In this document: in pieces, positions 17,278-26,206 of the stretch
Numbering within the stretch: the stretch's first letter is position 1
How the letters are laid out: every line of letters begins with the position of its first letter
Assembly: GCA_024642665.1 (NCBI GenBank)
Contig: JAHEAR010000013.1
Coordinates: forward strand, 26,535-90,534
Length of the DNA: 64,000 nucleotides
Reading direction: 5' to 3'
From: Bacteroidota bacterium
GTDB taxonomy: Bacteria > Bacteroidota > Bacteroidia > Chitinophagales > Saprospiraceae
The notes under the pieces: model-generated
Seen by the model: only the letters and a program-made list of their open reading frames with translations
Databases searched by the model: none
Told to the model about the DNA's origin: nothing
Position numbers and translations under genes: made by a program

Positions 17278-17800
17278 GATTTTCATTTGTAAGTATTGTT
17301 CGTAATCTTTCTCTGGCATTGGACAGATGCCACTTGGAAGTCCCTTCACTGATTTGCATTTTCTCACCGATTTCCAGGTGCGAAAATCCTTCAATGGCAT
17401 ATAGTTTAAACACTTCTGCTGAACGATATGGAATTCGATCGAGAAGCAAAATCAACTCTTCAAACTCGAGTGCATCACTTTGCGTAGCCTGGGTGTGCTG
17501 TTGCTCCGCTTCTTCAATCTGAATAAAACGGATATAGTTTTTTTCCTTTTTATAAAAATCAGCCAGCGTGTGGTAAATCAATCGTCTGATCCATCCCTCA
17601 AAGGATCCCTCACTTCTAAACGTCCCAACTTTTTGAAATACTTTCAGAAAGCCATCATTCATGATGAGCATGGCTTTGTCTTCGTCCCGCGTATACTTCA
17701 TACACATCGCCATCATGGTATGGAAGTATTGCTTATAGAGCAACTCCTGACACTTTCGGTCATTTCGAATACATCCTTGTATGAGCTCTGCTTCGGTCAA
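17255..17800 (-). CDS. ECF-type RNA polymerase sigma factor
   Basis: The 181-residue protein has region 2 (ELLYKQYFHTMMAMCMKYTRD, then AMLIMNDGFLKVFQKVGTFR and FEGWIRRLIYHTLADFYKKEK) for -10 recognition and core binding. Region 4 (LLLDRIPYRSAEVFKLYAIEGFSHLEIGEKMQISEGTSKWHLSNARERLR) holds the -35 helix-turn-helix. TTG at 17800 is the only start of suitable length. It is immediately followed, with overlap, by a membrane protein with an anti-sigma-like N-terminus, the usual arrangement for envelope-signal ECF systems. Regulated genes cannot be read from the sequence. Confidence 0.9.
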   Translation of the reverse strand: MTEAELIQGCIRNDRKCQELLYKQYFHTMMAMCMKYTRDEDKAMLIMNDGFLKVFQKVGTFRSEGSFEGWIRRLIYHTLADFYKKEKNYIRFIQIEEAEQQHTQATQSDALEFEELILLLDRIPYRSAEVFKLYAIEGFSHLEIGEKMQISEGTSKWHLSNARERLRTILTNENHERATSL

Positions 17801-17858
17801 AATTATAAATGCCTTTAATATGCTGAGTGAAGCACAAGTTCGCTTTCAGTTATTCGCA

Positions 17859-18362
17859 TTATTGATTAATTAAGATAATTTTTTCGTTGATACGGGTGAC
17901 AAAATTATTATACACATCCGGCATGTTAGACGAGTTCTGATCCAACAACCAGAAACCTGATTTTGCAGCTGCATCCACATACTTTATTTCTACATAGATA
18001 CCACCCCAGTCTCCTGCATCCGGCTGTCCGATATAATTTACAGTTTCATTGTATAACTCCTCCGGAAAATAATCAATGATATCTTTTACTAACTCATATT
18101 TTATTTTGGGTAAAGAAATATATATCCCATCATAAGGTGTCTCTGATGTCGGGTAGACGTCGGTGGTGTCCTCCCAAAGTCTTTCATTTTCGAGCTTATA
18201 TATTTCTATACAGCCTTCTCCGCCACACTCTCCATAGAAATGCCCAAAAATAAAATACGCTAGTTCGCCCGGTGCAGGACTTACCATAGCATCTTTCTTA
18301 TCGCAAGACAAACTCAATAATACCAGCACAATCGCCACTAAACTAAATATGAATTTCCTCAT
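17859..18362 (-). CDS. Lipoprotein of unknown function
   Basis: The 167-residue protein has a lipoprotein signal (IVLVLLSLSC, Cys about 20, then DKKDA). The mature domain has a paired-Cys loop (GHFYGECGGEGCIEIYKLENE) and alternating strand/helix segments (GIYISLPKIKYELVKDIIDYFP, GGIYVEIKY, SGFWLLDQNS). It resembles small periplasmic ligand-binding lipoproteins, but no family is recognised. It lies 12 bases after an outer-membrane barrel gene, so the pair probably shares a transcript. Confidence 0.75.
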   Translation of the reverse strand: MRKFIFSLVAIVLVLLSLSCDKKDAMVSPAPGELAYFIFGHFYGECGGEGCIEIYKLENERLWEDTTDVYPTSETPYDGIYISLPKIKYELVKDIIDYFPEELYNETVNYIGQPDAGDWGGIYVEIKYVDAAAKSGFWLLDQNSSNMPDVYNNFVTRINEKIILINQ

Positions 18363-18373
18363 CGTCCTTTATT

Positions 18374-19168
18374 TTAAAATAATAAACCTGTTCGCATTTC
18401 AATCCTTCGATAACTTAACTTGTCTGTAAATCTGCCTTGCCCGTCCCATGGGAAAAATGAATTGGTAAAGGTGGCGTTCTGCAATTTATACTCTAACCCT
18501 AAATAATAATTTACGTTTTTACCGCCAAACCGAACTCCTAGTTCAGGACTTAAATACAACCCTCCTTTTGCATCAAATGTACCTTCATCGACATTATTCA
18601 ACGCAAACCCGTAGCCGATTTTGAACGCGTAATAAGGTGTAATTTTCTTCGGCAAAAAATAGCCTCGAACTTCAGCAAACAAAGGAATAATCCTTCGGCT
18701 ATAATCAAAATCATTTGTCTCGAAGCCTGTTCCGATCCCTACCCCTAACAGTCGACTAAACTTATGCCCTGCAGAATAATGGATGCCTGCTCCTCCACTG
18801 AAAGAAAAATTAAGAAAAACAGAAAAGGTGTTATACATCCCTGTCTCTTTAAATGCATAAGGTCTTCGACCGCTAGTATACCCGGTATGTAAATCAAATT
18901 GAGAGGCATCAAAAGGCACTCCCTGATAGACTTTTGCGATGTCATTTTTTGGGATCACCAATAATGCGCCGGTCATTAATTTAAATTCCATACCCCGAGC
19001 TAATTCCCATTTTTGAATCGTACCACTCAAGGTGCTTCCATCCTTAAGCCAAACATTATCAACGATTGGCCTGGAGTCCCCGGAGATGGTATCCGTCTCT
19101 TGTCCAAATGCTACAGCAGCAATCGTGAGAAAAAGAAATACATGGAGGTTTAAAAAAATATTTTTCAT
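18374..19168 (-). CDS. Secreted protein with an N-terminal DGSTLSGTI-type domain and outer-membrane barrel
   Basis: The 264-residue protein has a signal peptide (LFLTIAAVAFGQ) and a small strand-rich domain (NVWLKDGSTLSGTIQKWE, then GALLVIPKNDIAKVYQG, about 38-80). This N-terminal type recurs in Bacteroidota barrels. A barrel region follows (about 110-264; FLNFSFSGGAGIHYSAG, GVGIGTGFETNDFDY, YYAFKIGYGFAL, YYLGLEYKLQNATF) and ends MRTGLLF with a terminal Phe. The terminal aromatic residue and paired Gly/Tyr strands support an outer-membrane location. The gene is followed after 12 bases by a lipoprotein gene. Confidence 0.75.
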   Translation of the reverse strand: MKNIFLNLHVFLFLTIAAVAFGQETDTISGDSRPIVDNVWLKDGSTLSGTIQKWELARGMEFKLMTGALLVIPKNDIAKVYQGVPFDASQFDLHTGYTSGRRPYAFKETGMYNTFSVFLNFSFSGGAGIHYSAGHKFSRLLGVGIGTGFETNDFDYSRRIIPLFAEVRGYFLPKKITPYYAFKIGYGFALNNVDEGTFDAKGGLYLSPELGVRFGGKNVNYYLGLEYKLQNATFTNSFFPWDGQGRFTDKLSYRRIEMRTGLLF

Positions 19169-19266
19169 GCGATTTTATTAAGCATATCAAAGTTCAATTT
19201 TTGCATTCCATTTAAAATGACTGAATCGTGCGCAACAGTAAACTGGTAGAGATTCATGTCAGTATT

Positions 19267-19302
19267 AAAAAAAAGGTCCTGTGCCCGTTGACAGGACACA
19301 AG
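19267..19302 (-). terminator. Terminator of the LVIVD lipoprotein gene
   Basis: On the minus strand GTCCTGT and ACAGGAC form a stem with an 8-base loop, followed by C and eight T residues. It lies about 18 bases downstream of the stop. Confidence 0.75.
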
Positions 19303-19319
19303 ACCGGAACACTCAACCA

Positions 19320-20603
19320 TTATTGACCAATAGAAATCACACTCAGTTGCCTGAGGTCACTTCTATCTGTAGCATCGAATTGATACAATCCATTTCGGCC
19401 TACTACCATCACATGATCACCTTGAGGTAATGCTATCACATCAAACGCTTCGAATCCAGTAACATGGGATTGCAGATTAGCACTGATGGTCTTAGGATTA
19501 CTCACATCAAAAATTTTAAGTCCGAAAGTGCCTTCACAGAGATATAGGGTCTGATCTACGACCGAAAGTCCATGTGGATTACTCATCGGATAGGACCTGA
19601 TCAGGCTGGGGTTGGACAAATTGGAAACATCCACCACATCCAGCTGATTGATAAAACCAAGACACTCGGTGCCATCCCGCAATGTGACATACGCAGTATT
19701 CCCTGAAACAACCACCGGATCACAGGCTGTCGCATGGGCAAATGTTGATACATAAGTGGGTTGTTCCGGATTAGAAATATCATAAATTAATAGTCCGGAA
19801 TTAGAGCCTATGAAAAGATTTCCTCCCATCGGAAATAAGGTTTCTATGCCCCATTGCATGGTAACTTCATTTTTCAAAACCGGCTGTGTCTGTGCTACGC
19901 TAAAGACTTTGACTTCAGCGCCATCAATCGTATACAAGTAATCATCTGCGGCTGTAAACCTAGCCATAGACCCACCGGTGACAACTCCGCTGTTGACACT
20001 TGCTGTTGAGGAAAGCCAGTTGGTATTTCCAAAATTTCCATCTATTGCCATCATCACATCACCTTCAAACCAAATCGTATTGCCCCAGTTTGGATTACTG
20101 CAGTCAATGGTTCGTCTGATATCCATTGGTTTATATTCCACTAGATACCCTGCCTGATCTGTATAGGAATAGAAGTTTTGAAATACATCTTCCACACGGC
20201 TGACTTCCGACGGGGATGTTGGATTAGCGATATCAATGGCCACAAGATCCAGGTAACTATCTACATAAAGCACATCGTTATGTACGGCCATATCCAGACT
20301 TCCCGGAATATTTATAAATCCAATATTCTGTGGACTTTCCGGTTGTCGGTTGTCGATCACATGCACACCTTCATTCTGCTCATTGATCAACAAATATCCT
20401 TTGTAATAAAATATTTTTCCCGGAACGGTAAGCGCCCTAGCAGCATCATACGTAACAGGCACACGCATTTCATCAATTCGTTTGTACACAGGCTCATAAG
20501 CAACATATTCTTCTGTGCGGGTACATTTGTCTTGCTCGCAACTGGTGACGATGACTGAAACGAGTAGCAGCATCAAAAAAGCGGAAATCATCTGATATTT
20601 CAT
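19320..20603 (-). CDS. LVIVD-repeat lipoprotein (predicted beta-propeller)
   Basis: The 427-residue protein has a lipobox VIVTSC at residue 22. The body contains repeated blade segments: LLINEQNEGVHVIDNRQPESP, LYVDSYLDLVAIDIANPTSP, LFIGSNSGLLIYDISNPEQP, INQLDVVDVSNLSNPSLI, LYLCEGTFGLKIFDVSNPK. Each has the DISNP-x-P signature of LVIVD repeats, so the protein should fold as a propeller on the outer face of a membrane. These are common in Bacteroidota but of unknown function. It is followed by a good terminator. Confidence 0.9.
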   Translation of the reverse strand: MKYQMISAFLMLLLVSVIVTSCEQDKCTRTEEYVAYEPVYKRIDEMRVPVTYDAARALTVPGKIFYYKGYLLINEQNEGVHVIDNRQPESPQNIGFINIPGSLDMAVHNDVLYVDSYLDLVAIDIANPTSPSEVSRVEDVFQNFYSYTDQAGYLVEYKPMDIRRTIDCSNPNWGNTIWFEGDVMMAIDGNFGNTNWLSSTASVNSGVVTGGSMARFTAADDYLYTIDGAEVKVFSVAQTQPVLKNEVTMQWGIETLFPMGGNLFIGSNSGLLIYDISNPEQPTYVSTFAHATACDPVVVSGNTAYVTLRDGTECLGFINQLDVVDVSNLSNPSLIRSYPMSNPHGLSVVDQTLYLCEGTFGLKIFDVSNPKTISANLQSHVTGFEAFDVIALPQGDHVMVVGRNGLYQFDATDRSDLRQLSVISIGQ

Positions 20604-20759
20604 ATGGGTAGGTTTGTTTCCCGGATAGACGGCCTTGTGTGGGTTTAAGGTTGGGTATCCCGGGAAGATTAATTTAAACGCCTAAAGCTTATTCGTTCTG
20701 AAAATTAGCTAAAAAAGGAACGTTTGGAAAGGCGAAATAATGCTTATACCATGCATTTT

Positions 20760-21770
20760 CTACCCAATGGCGGGCTGATCAGCCAGGCGTGTCCAAAGTT
20801 TGTCCTTCAGAACATCAAGTCCGTATCCTGTCACCGCAGAAATAAATACACATTCGATGTCTTTTGGGAGGGTTGGAATAAGCATTTCTTCTACCTCCTT
20901 GTCAATAATATCGCATTTCGTGATCGCACACAAGCGAGGCTTATCCAACAACTCAGGATTGTACATTTCAAGTTCGTGGTAGAGTATTTCAAACTCCCTT
21001 TTGATGTCATCCGTATCACATGGTATCATAAACAGGAGCACGGCATTTCGTTCTATATGTCGTAAAAAGCGATGCCCTAGTCCTTTTCCAAGATGAGCAT
21101 CCTCAATGATACCCGGAATATCCGCAATCACAAAGGACTTGTTATCCCGATAGGACACAAATCCCAGATTCGGAACAAGGGTTGTAAAAGGATACGAAGC
21201 TATTTTAGGTTTCGCAGCAGATACGGAAGAAAGCAGTGTTGATTTACCGGCATTTGGAAATCCTACCAGACCAACATCGGCCAATATTTTTAATTCAAAA
21301 ATACGCCAGCCTTCCTGCAAAGGTTCTCCCGGTTGCGCATAGCGTGGTGTTTGATTTGTTGGGGATTTGAAATTATTATTTCCCAAACCGCCGCGACCTC
21401 CGGGCATAACGACATATTGCTCTCCATCTTCTGTAATCTCAGCAATGACTTCAAAGGTGTCAGGATCTTTGACGACCGTTCCAAGGGGCACTTCCAGGTA
21501 TTTGTTTTCACCATCCGCGCCGGTACACAGATTGCCCGCGCCGGGCTGACCATTTTCGGCCATGACGTGCTTTCGAAATTTGAGGTGGAGCAATGTCCAC
21601 AACTGAGCATTGCCAATACAGATGATGCTTCCGCCTTTTCCTCCATCACCGCCATCCGGTCCACCCTTGGCACTGATTTTGTCGCGGTGTAAATGCGCTG
21701 AACCTGCTCCTCCGGCACCGGATTTACAATGGATTTTTACATAATCAACGAAGTTCTGTTCTGTAGACAT
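20760..21770 (-). CDS. obgE: Obg GTPase
   Basis: The 336-residue protein has the glycine-rich Obg fold (about 1-160: [30 protein letters not shown]) and a G domain with G1 [12 protein letters not shown]2 around [13 protein letters not shown]3 [10 protein letters not shown]4 TKCD and G5 SAVTG. It has no C-terminal OCT domain, which is common. It binds the ribosomal 50S subunit and couples GTP level to growth and ribosome assembly. The start ATG shares one base with the adk stop (TAATG), so translation is coupled. Confidence 0.97.
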   Translation of the reverse strand: MSTEQNFVDYVKIHCKSGAGGAGSAHLHRDKISAKGGPDGGDGGKGGSIICIGNAQLWTLLHLKFRKHVMAENGQPGAGNLCTGADGENKYLEVPLGTVVKDPDTFEVIAEITEDGEQYVVMPGGRGGLGNNNFKSPTNQTPRYAQPGEPLQEGWRIFELKILADVGLVGFPNAGKSTLLSSVSAAKPKIASYPFTTLVPNLGFVSYRDNKSFVIADIPGIIEDAHLGKGLGHRFLRHIERNAVLLFMIPCDTDDIKREFEILYHELEMYNPELLDKPRLCAITKCDIIDKEVEEMLIPTLPKDIECVFISAVTGYGLDVLKDKLWTRLADQPAIG

Positions 21771-22348
21771 TATACATGTATACTACTGATGACATCGCAC
21801 AATTTTTGGAAGATATCATCTATCGAACCCATGCCGGGCACTTTATGGGCTTTCCCTTTCGCATCATAATAGGCATAGATGGGCTCTGTCTGTGTTTGAT
21901 ACACTTGAAATCTGTTGCGGATGATGGTTTCATCGCGATCATCTGCCCGACCGGATTCCGCACTTCGCAATACGATACGTTTGACAATTTCATCTTCCGG
22001 AACATCCAGCATAAGTAAAGCATCAATTTGCTGATCCAACATGCCAAGTAAACTTTCAAGAGCTTCCGCTTGTGGATCTGTGCGTGGAAAACCATCAAAA
22101 ATAAATCCTTCTGCTTCTTTATGGGCCATCATTTTCTTGCGTAGCATACCGATGGTCACTTCATCCGGTACCAGTTCTCCTTTAGCCATAAACGCACTTG
22201 CCCGAATCCCCAATTCCGAGCCTTCAGCAATTTCAGATCGGAAGATATCACCAGTTGAAATATGAACGAGGTTGAACTTTTTTTCCAGTTTTTCCGCTTG
22301 TGTTCCTTTGCCGCTTCCGGGAGGGCCAAAAATGATGAGGTTGAGCAT
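21770..22348 (-). CDS. adk: Adenylate kinase
   Basis: The 192-residue protein starts [21 protein letters not shown] with the P-loop GPPGSGKGT. The AMP-binding part [10 protein letters not shown], the FDGFPRT motif ([17 protein letters not shown]) and RADDRDET are present. The LID is short, as in Bacteroidota enzymes, with no Cys4 zinc site. It converts ATP + AMP to two ADP. ATG at 22348 is preferred over TTG 22360 because it gives the conserved N-terminus. It forms an operon with obgE. Confidence 0.96.
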   Translation of the reverse strand: MLNLIIFGPPGSGKGTQAEKLEKKFNLVHISTGDIFRSEIAEGSELGIRASAFMAKGELVPDEVTIGMLRKKMMAHKEAEGFIFDGFPRTDPQAEALESLLGMLDQQIDALLMLDVPEDEIVKRIVLRSAESGRADDRDETIIRNRFQVYQTQTEPIYAYYDAKGKAHKVPGMGSIDDIFQKLCDVISSIHV

Positions 22349-22377
22349 AATCGTATTCAAGAATTATAATAAGGTCG

Positions 22378-22385
22378 CAAAGATA
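22378..22385 (-). promoter_or_regulatory. -7 promoter element for adk-obgE
   Basis: The minus strand reads TATCTTTG, an exact TAnnTTTG match followed by CG, 29 bases before the adk ATG. It is the same 10-base form as in front of the ferredoxin gene. No strong -33 is seen. Confidence 0.6.
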
Positions 22386-22450
22386 ATAAACAGTAAGGAG
22401 TCAGCCACTTGTGACCGCCAATAAGTGTCCAAACATCGTCCTAACAAACG

Positions 22451-22490
22451 AAAGGCAGAAGCCCGATCACTCAAGCTCCTGCCTTTTTTT
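22451..22490. terminator. Terminator-like hairpin between adk and the giant paralogue
   Basis: AAAGGCAG (22451) pairs with CTGCCTTT (22479), with an extra AGC/GCT pair inside. On the + side it is followed by TTTTTTT; on the minus side, downstream of the 22505 stop, by TTTCGTTTGTT. It most likely ends the 22505-26128 transcript. Confidence 0.75.
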
Positions 22491-22504
22491 GCTTATCTTA
22501 TGGA

Positions 22505-25500
22505 TCAGTTTCCGGAAGAAAAAAGTTTATAGGCTTCTATTTCTCCATCCCCTATCTGTACGGCTAGCACATATACCCCAGGGGGGAAATTTAATTGGTC
22601 CATCGTATAGGATACTGCATTTGGTACCAATATTTCTTCTCTCACCAGTTTTCCGGTAACATCAAAAATTCTAAAGGTCACTTCTTTTTCTACGACACTA
22701 CTGAAACTTACTGCAATCTTATCAGAAAAAGGATTTGGAATGACGGTATTGACAATATCCGGTTCCACATTTCGCCTGACGACAATGGTGTCGCTGTAGA
22801 AATCATAGGCATACCCCAGATCTGTATTTTCATTGATTACCTTAAGTCGGTAATAAATCACATTGCGCAAACTTTGGTCTACACGCGTATACTGTGTTGC
22901 GAATGTGCTGACACCACTCTTTGCCGGTTGATTGGCAACTTCTGAAAATCCAAATCCTGTAAAAGATCTTTCTACCAGAAATCGCTTACACTGATATTCA
23001 ACACCTGTTGTCCAATTGATGGTGATTTCCTGATCGCCGGTATAGCCGGCATTAAATACAGTGACCGTAGTCTTTAATTCACCTTCGAATTTCGTCACCT
23101 CTACATCATCAATAGCAACTCCTTGCGCCTGAATTTCTGAATCGGATTGAAATACAAACCTGAAACTCACTGTAGGTTCTCCTGCCAGAAAGCTTACGTC
23201 CGTTATATACTGAGTCCAATTGAGTTGTGCATTGGTGAAATAATCTTTGCCAATCGGAAAGGCTCCATCCGAAAGATTTTCATTGGCATAGTTGTACCAG
23301 TAGGGAATATTTTTTACCCCGAGTTGTTTCCACGAAGCTCCCGCATCTGTCGAGTATTCGACCTGGAATCCATCGTTTCTGTTTTGCACAGCGTATTTAC
23401 CAAAAAACTTAAATTCATATAAACCTGGCTCTGTTAAATCAAACATAGGAGTATACAATTCAGATCGAGAATTATCGGCGTACAAATTATCATTGATACC
23501 GGTCACCCAAGCGGTTGTTCCACTGTGTGTACCATCTTTCCCCGGTTTAGTAGAGACACCTCTTTGGAATGGTGTTCCTTCCGGCGTGTAAGCCGCGAAA
23601 TGTTCAGGACCGGATTCAAAATCACCGGCATAGCCCGCACTTCCTTTCTCATAAGGGGATGGTAGGTAAGGCAGGACAGCAATTTTCCTGGTTTGTGTGA
23701 TACTGCCATTAATGGTTAATGTCAGCGTGTATGTCCCGGGTGTATCATACGTATGGCTTATCACGGCTTGATTGGAAGTAGTATTGTCACCTAAATTCCA
23801 TTCGAAATCTTGGGCATTGATGGACTGTGAACCATCGATAACTACCGGGAGGCCTTCATAGGCAATTGGTTGGGCAATAATCACCGGTGCCGGTGCTGAG
23901 AAAACTTCTGTTGTCATCAACCCTCTTCCGTATGTAGCCGCCAGAACGACTTTATCTGAATCCCTAAGCTGAAGCATATCCACTCTTACAAATGGCATTC
24001 CATTGTCGGGATTGGTGGGCTCCCAATGCGTATTATCGCCATCGATATCTTCTGTCGTCCATACCCCAGCATCTGTAGCAATCATTGCCCTGTCATGGTT
24101 GGCCGGATCGAACATAGCCCAGCGTACCGGAAGATCCGGAAGATCTCCCTCTATAGAAGTCCACTCACCCCCATCATCCCGTGTGATCCAAATATTTTTC
24201 AGACCGGAGCCAAAATTGAACAAGGAAATCAATCCGTCATTTGGATTGACTTTATCTATATAGACACAGGAAACTCTGGCCGATCCCGGAAGATCTGCAT
24301 AAAGACTTGCATTCAGCGATTTTCCAACATGAGCGTTATCGACTCTTACGACCAGGCCGGACTGTCCTCCAAAATAAACTCGGTTAGCTACGTTCGGATC
24401 AGCCAATACAGCTGTAACATCAATATCATAATTTGTGATATCCACGTCATCATCTACGGCTGAGGTGTTAATATTCCATCTGAAGAAATCTACATCCGGT
24501 ACGCCGGTTCTATTGACTTGTCCGTATAAAATATTAGCATCATTATCATAATCGGATCGATTGACAAAAGCACCATTGACGCTTGCGCCAAATCCGAAAC
24601 TAAACCCACCGTTTTGCGACAAGCCATAATTTCCACCCTGTGAAGAGACGATTTGAATATTTGGTTCATTCTGATCAATAAAACAAAACATGCCGTCACC
24701 TCCCCAGGCAGTGATAGACGGAGATGCTCCTGCATCACTGATGATGAGTGAATTATTATCCTGTGTCCCCCCCATCACATATGGTGAAGCAGGATCAGGA
24801 TGTATAGCACCGGCATAAAATTGTGTAGTTAAATACCCTGAACTCTTATCCGTAGATGAGGTGCCTCCATTTCCACTGATCCAGATACCGCCGTCATTTC
24901 CAAACAAAACACGATTTACGCGTTCAGGATCAAACGTAATATTGTGATGATCAACGTGCATCCCTTGTGATACCACATGCCAGTTAAAGGCCTGATTGGT
25001 AGTTTCTGCCATGTTGACACCACCTGATAGAAGTTTATTACAATTGAAGGGATCAACCGCTAAATCAAGGTCGTACCAGGCCTGTCCATAGTCTTGAAAA
25101 ATGGCCGGGACTGCACGCGTTACCCAATTCTCACCACCATCATACGACACATACGTTTCGGAAGAAAAAGAGCCTACTGCCCCAATCGCAAAAATCACAT
25201 CCGGGTCACTGGGGCAAACTGCAAATTCAATTCGATTCACATTACTTGGGAATCCGGGCTTACCTCTTCCGATATTGACCCAATCCCCTACATCTCCGGT
25301 AGTAGATTTGTATATGCTATTGTCATTGGCGGCATAAAAAGTCTGATTGGTTTCCACAAAATAAAAATCGTGAAAGTTATTACTGCTGGCGCCATTAAAT
25401 CCGGTCCCCACTACTTTTGTCCAGGTACCTCCTCCATCCTGACTGCGAAGCACACCCCCATAAGCGGAAGATGCGTACACATCACTATTGGTGTGTACAT

Positions 25501-26128
25501 AGATTTCATTTACGGTACTTAAAAACGAATTGGCGGTAGAGGGTAATAATACCCATGTTGCCCCATCATCGACCGATTTAAAGATTCCGGCGCCCTGAAC
25601 ATCCCCGGTATAACTTTCCCCGGTGGAAACGTACACTGTATTCAAGTCATTGGGATCCTTATCAATCCCGGAGATAGAAAGGCTTTCAAAATAGATACCC
25701 AGATTTTCCCATTCCGGATTGGCCTGAGTGATATCCGCTGAGCGCCATAAGCCCCCGGAAACACCGCCGGTCCAGATGCGATTCCGACTTGGATCTGATT
25801 CATCGATCATAATGGCTCTGGTTCGCCCTCCCCTGTTGCTGGGTCCTCTTTCCCGCCAGACAGGATCTGACAGGCTTCCTCTTGAAACTCTACTTCGAGC
25901 TGAGGAGGAAAGTCGACTCTTGCCTTCATCTATGGCCGCAAAAAGTTTATCATAGGGAATTGTGCCTCGATCAACATCCATAGAAGTCATCCGATAGTCA
26001 TCGATGGCTCCCTGGATTCGCTCCTGTTTTGAAAATTGTTTTGGCGACTGCTCTACCCGGTAAGTGTATATTGCCACTACCGCTATGGCAATCACAAGCA
26101 TTGAAGTGAGGAAATAAATCTTTCGCAT
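22505..26128 (-). CDS. Giant secreted BNR-propeller/PKD protein with T9SS sorting domain (paralogue 2)
   Basis: The 1207-residue protein has an N-terminal membrane/signal segment (MLVIAIAVVAIYTY). BNR/sortilin-like repeats follow up to about 740 (GIFKSVDDGATW, VLRSQDGGGTW, TYVSYDGGENW). A PKD domain (about 745-815: GSQSINAQDFEWNLGDNTTS, then HTYDTPGTYTLTLTING) precedes a region that looks like a carbohydrate-binding jelly-roll (SELYTPMFDLTEPGLYEFKF). The last 80 residues form a type A T9SS sorting domain (VIPNPFSDKIAVSFS..., IFDVTGKLVRE, PPGVYVLAV). It should therefore be exported and displayed at the cell surface. It is a tandem copy of the next gene; both have the same domain order and near-identical length. 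The function is unknown. Confidence 0.9.
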   Translation of the reverse strand: MRKIYFLTSMLVIAIAVVAIYTYRVEQSPKQFSKQERIQGAIDDYRMTSMDVDRGTIPYDKLFAAIDEGKSRLSSSARSRVSRGSLSDPVWRERGPSNRGGRTRAIMIDESDPSRNRIWTGGVSGGLWRSADITQANPEWENLGIYFESLSISGIDKDPNDLNTVYVSTGESYTGDVQGAGIFKSVDDGATWVLLPSTANSFLSTVNEIYVHTNSDVYASSAYGGVLRSQDGGGTWTKVVGTGFNGASSNNFHDFYFVETNQTFYAANDNSIYKSTTGDVGDWVNIGRGKPGFPSNVNRIEFAVCPSDPDVIFAIGAVGSFSSETYVSYDGGENWVTRAVPAIFQDYGQAWYDLDLAVDPFNCNKLLSGGVNMAETTNQAFNWHVVSQGMHVDHHNITFDPERVNRVLFGNDGGIWISGNGGTSSTDKSSGYLTTQFYAGAIHPDPASPYVMGGTQDNNSLIISDAGASPSITAWGGDGMFCFIDQNEPNIQIVSSQGGNYGLSQNGGFSFGFGASVNGAFVNRSDYDNDANILYGQVNRTGVPDVDFFRWNINTSAVDDDVDITNYDIDVTAVLADPNVANRVYFGGQSGLVVRVDNAHVGKSLNASLYADLPGSARVSCVYIDKVNPNDGLISLFNFGSGLKNIWITRDDGGEWTSIEGDLPDLPVRWAMFDPANHDRAMIATDAGVWTTEDIDGDNTHWEPTNPDNGMPFVRVDMLQLRDSDKVVLAATYGRGLMTTEVFSAPAPVIIAQPIAYEGLPVVIDGSQSINAQDFEWNLGDNTTSNQAVISHTYDTPGTYTLTLTINGSITQTRKIAVLPYLPSPYEKGSAGYAGDFESGPEHFAAYTPEGTPFQRGVSTKPGKDGTHSGTTAWVTGINDNLYADNSRSELYTPMFDLTEPGLYEFKFFGKYAVQNRNDGFQVEYSTDAGASWKQLGVKNIPYWYNYANENLSDGAFPIGKDYFTNAQLNWTQYITDVSFLAGEPTVSFRFVFQSDSEIQAQGVAIDDVEVTKFEGELKTTVTVFNAGYTGDQEITINWTTGVEYQCKRFLVERSFTGFGFSEVANQPAKSGVSTFATQYTRVDQSLRNVIYYRLKVINENTDLGYAYDFYSDTIVVRRNVEPDIVNTVIPNPFSDKIAVSFSSVVEKEVTFRIFDVTGKLVREEILVPNAVSYTMDQLNFPPGVYVLAVQIGDGEIEAYKLFSSGN

Positions 26129-26206
26129 GCGTATAATCTTAATCTTTAATAAAATCTTTCATTTCTTAAGAAACTCCGAAATCGTAAATAAGTTCCCCGA
26201 TAGTCA

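Noticed and set aside
25094..25522. 142-codon + strand frame opposite the giant propeller gene
   Set aside because: The propeller repeats cover this region on the minus strand with clear BNR motifs.
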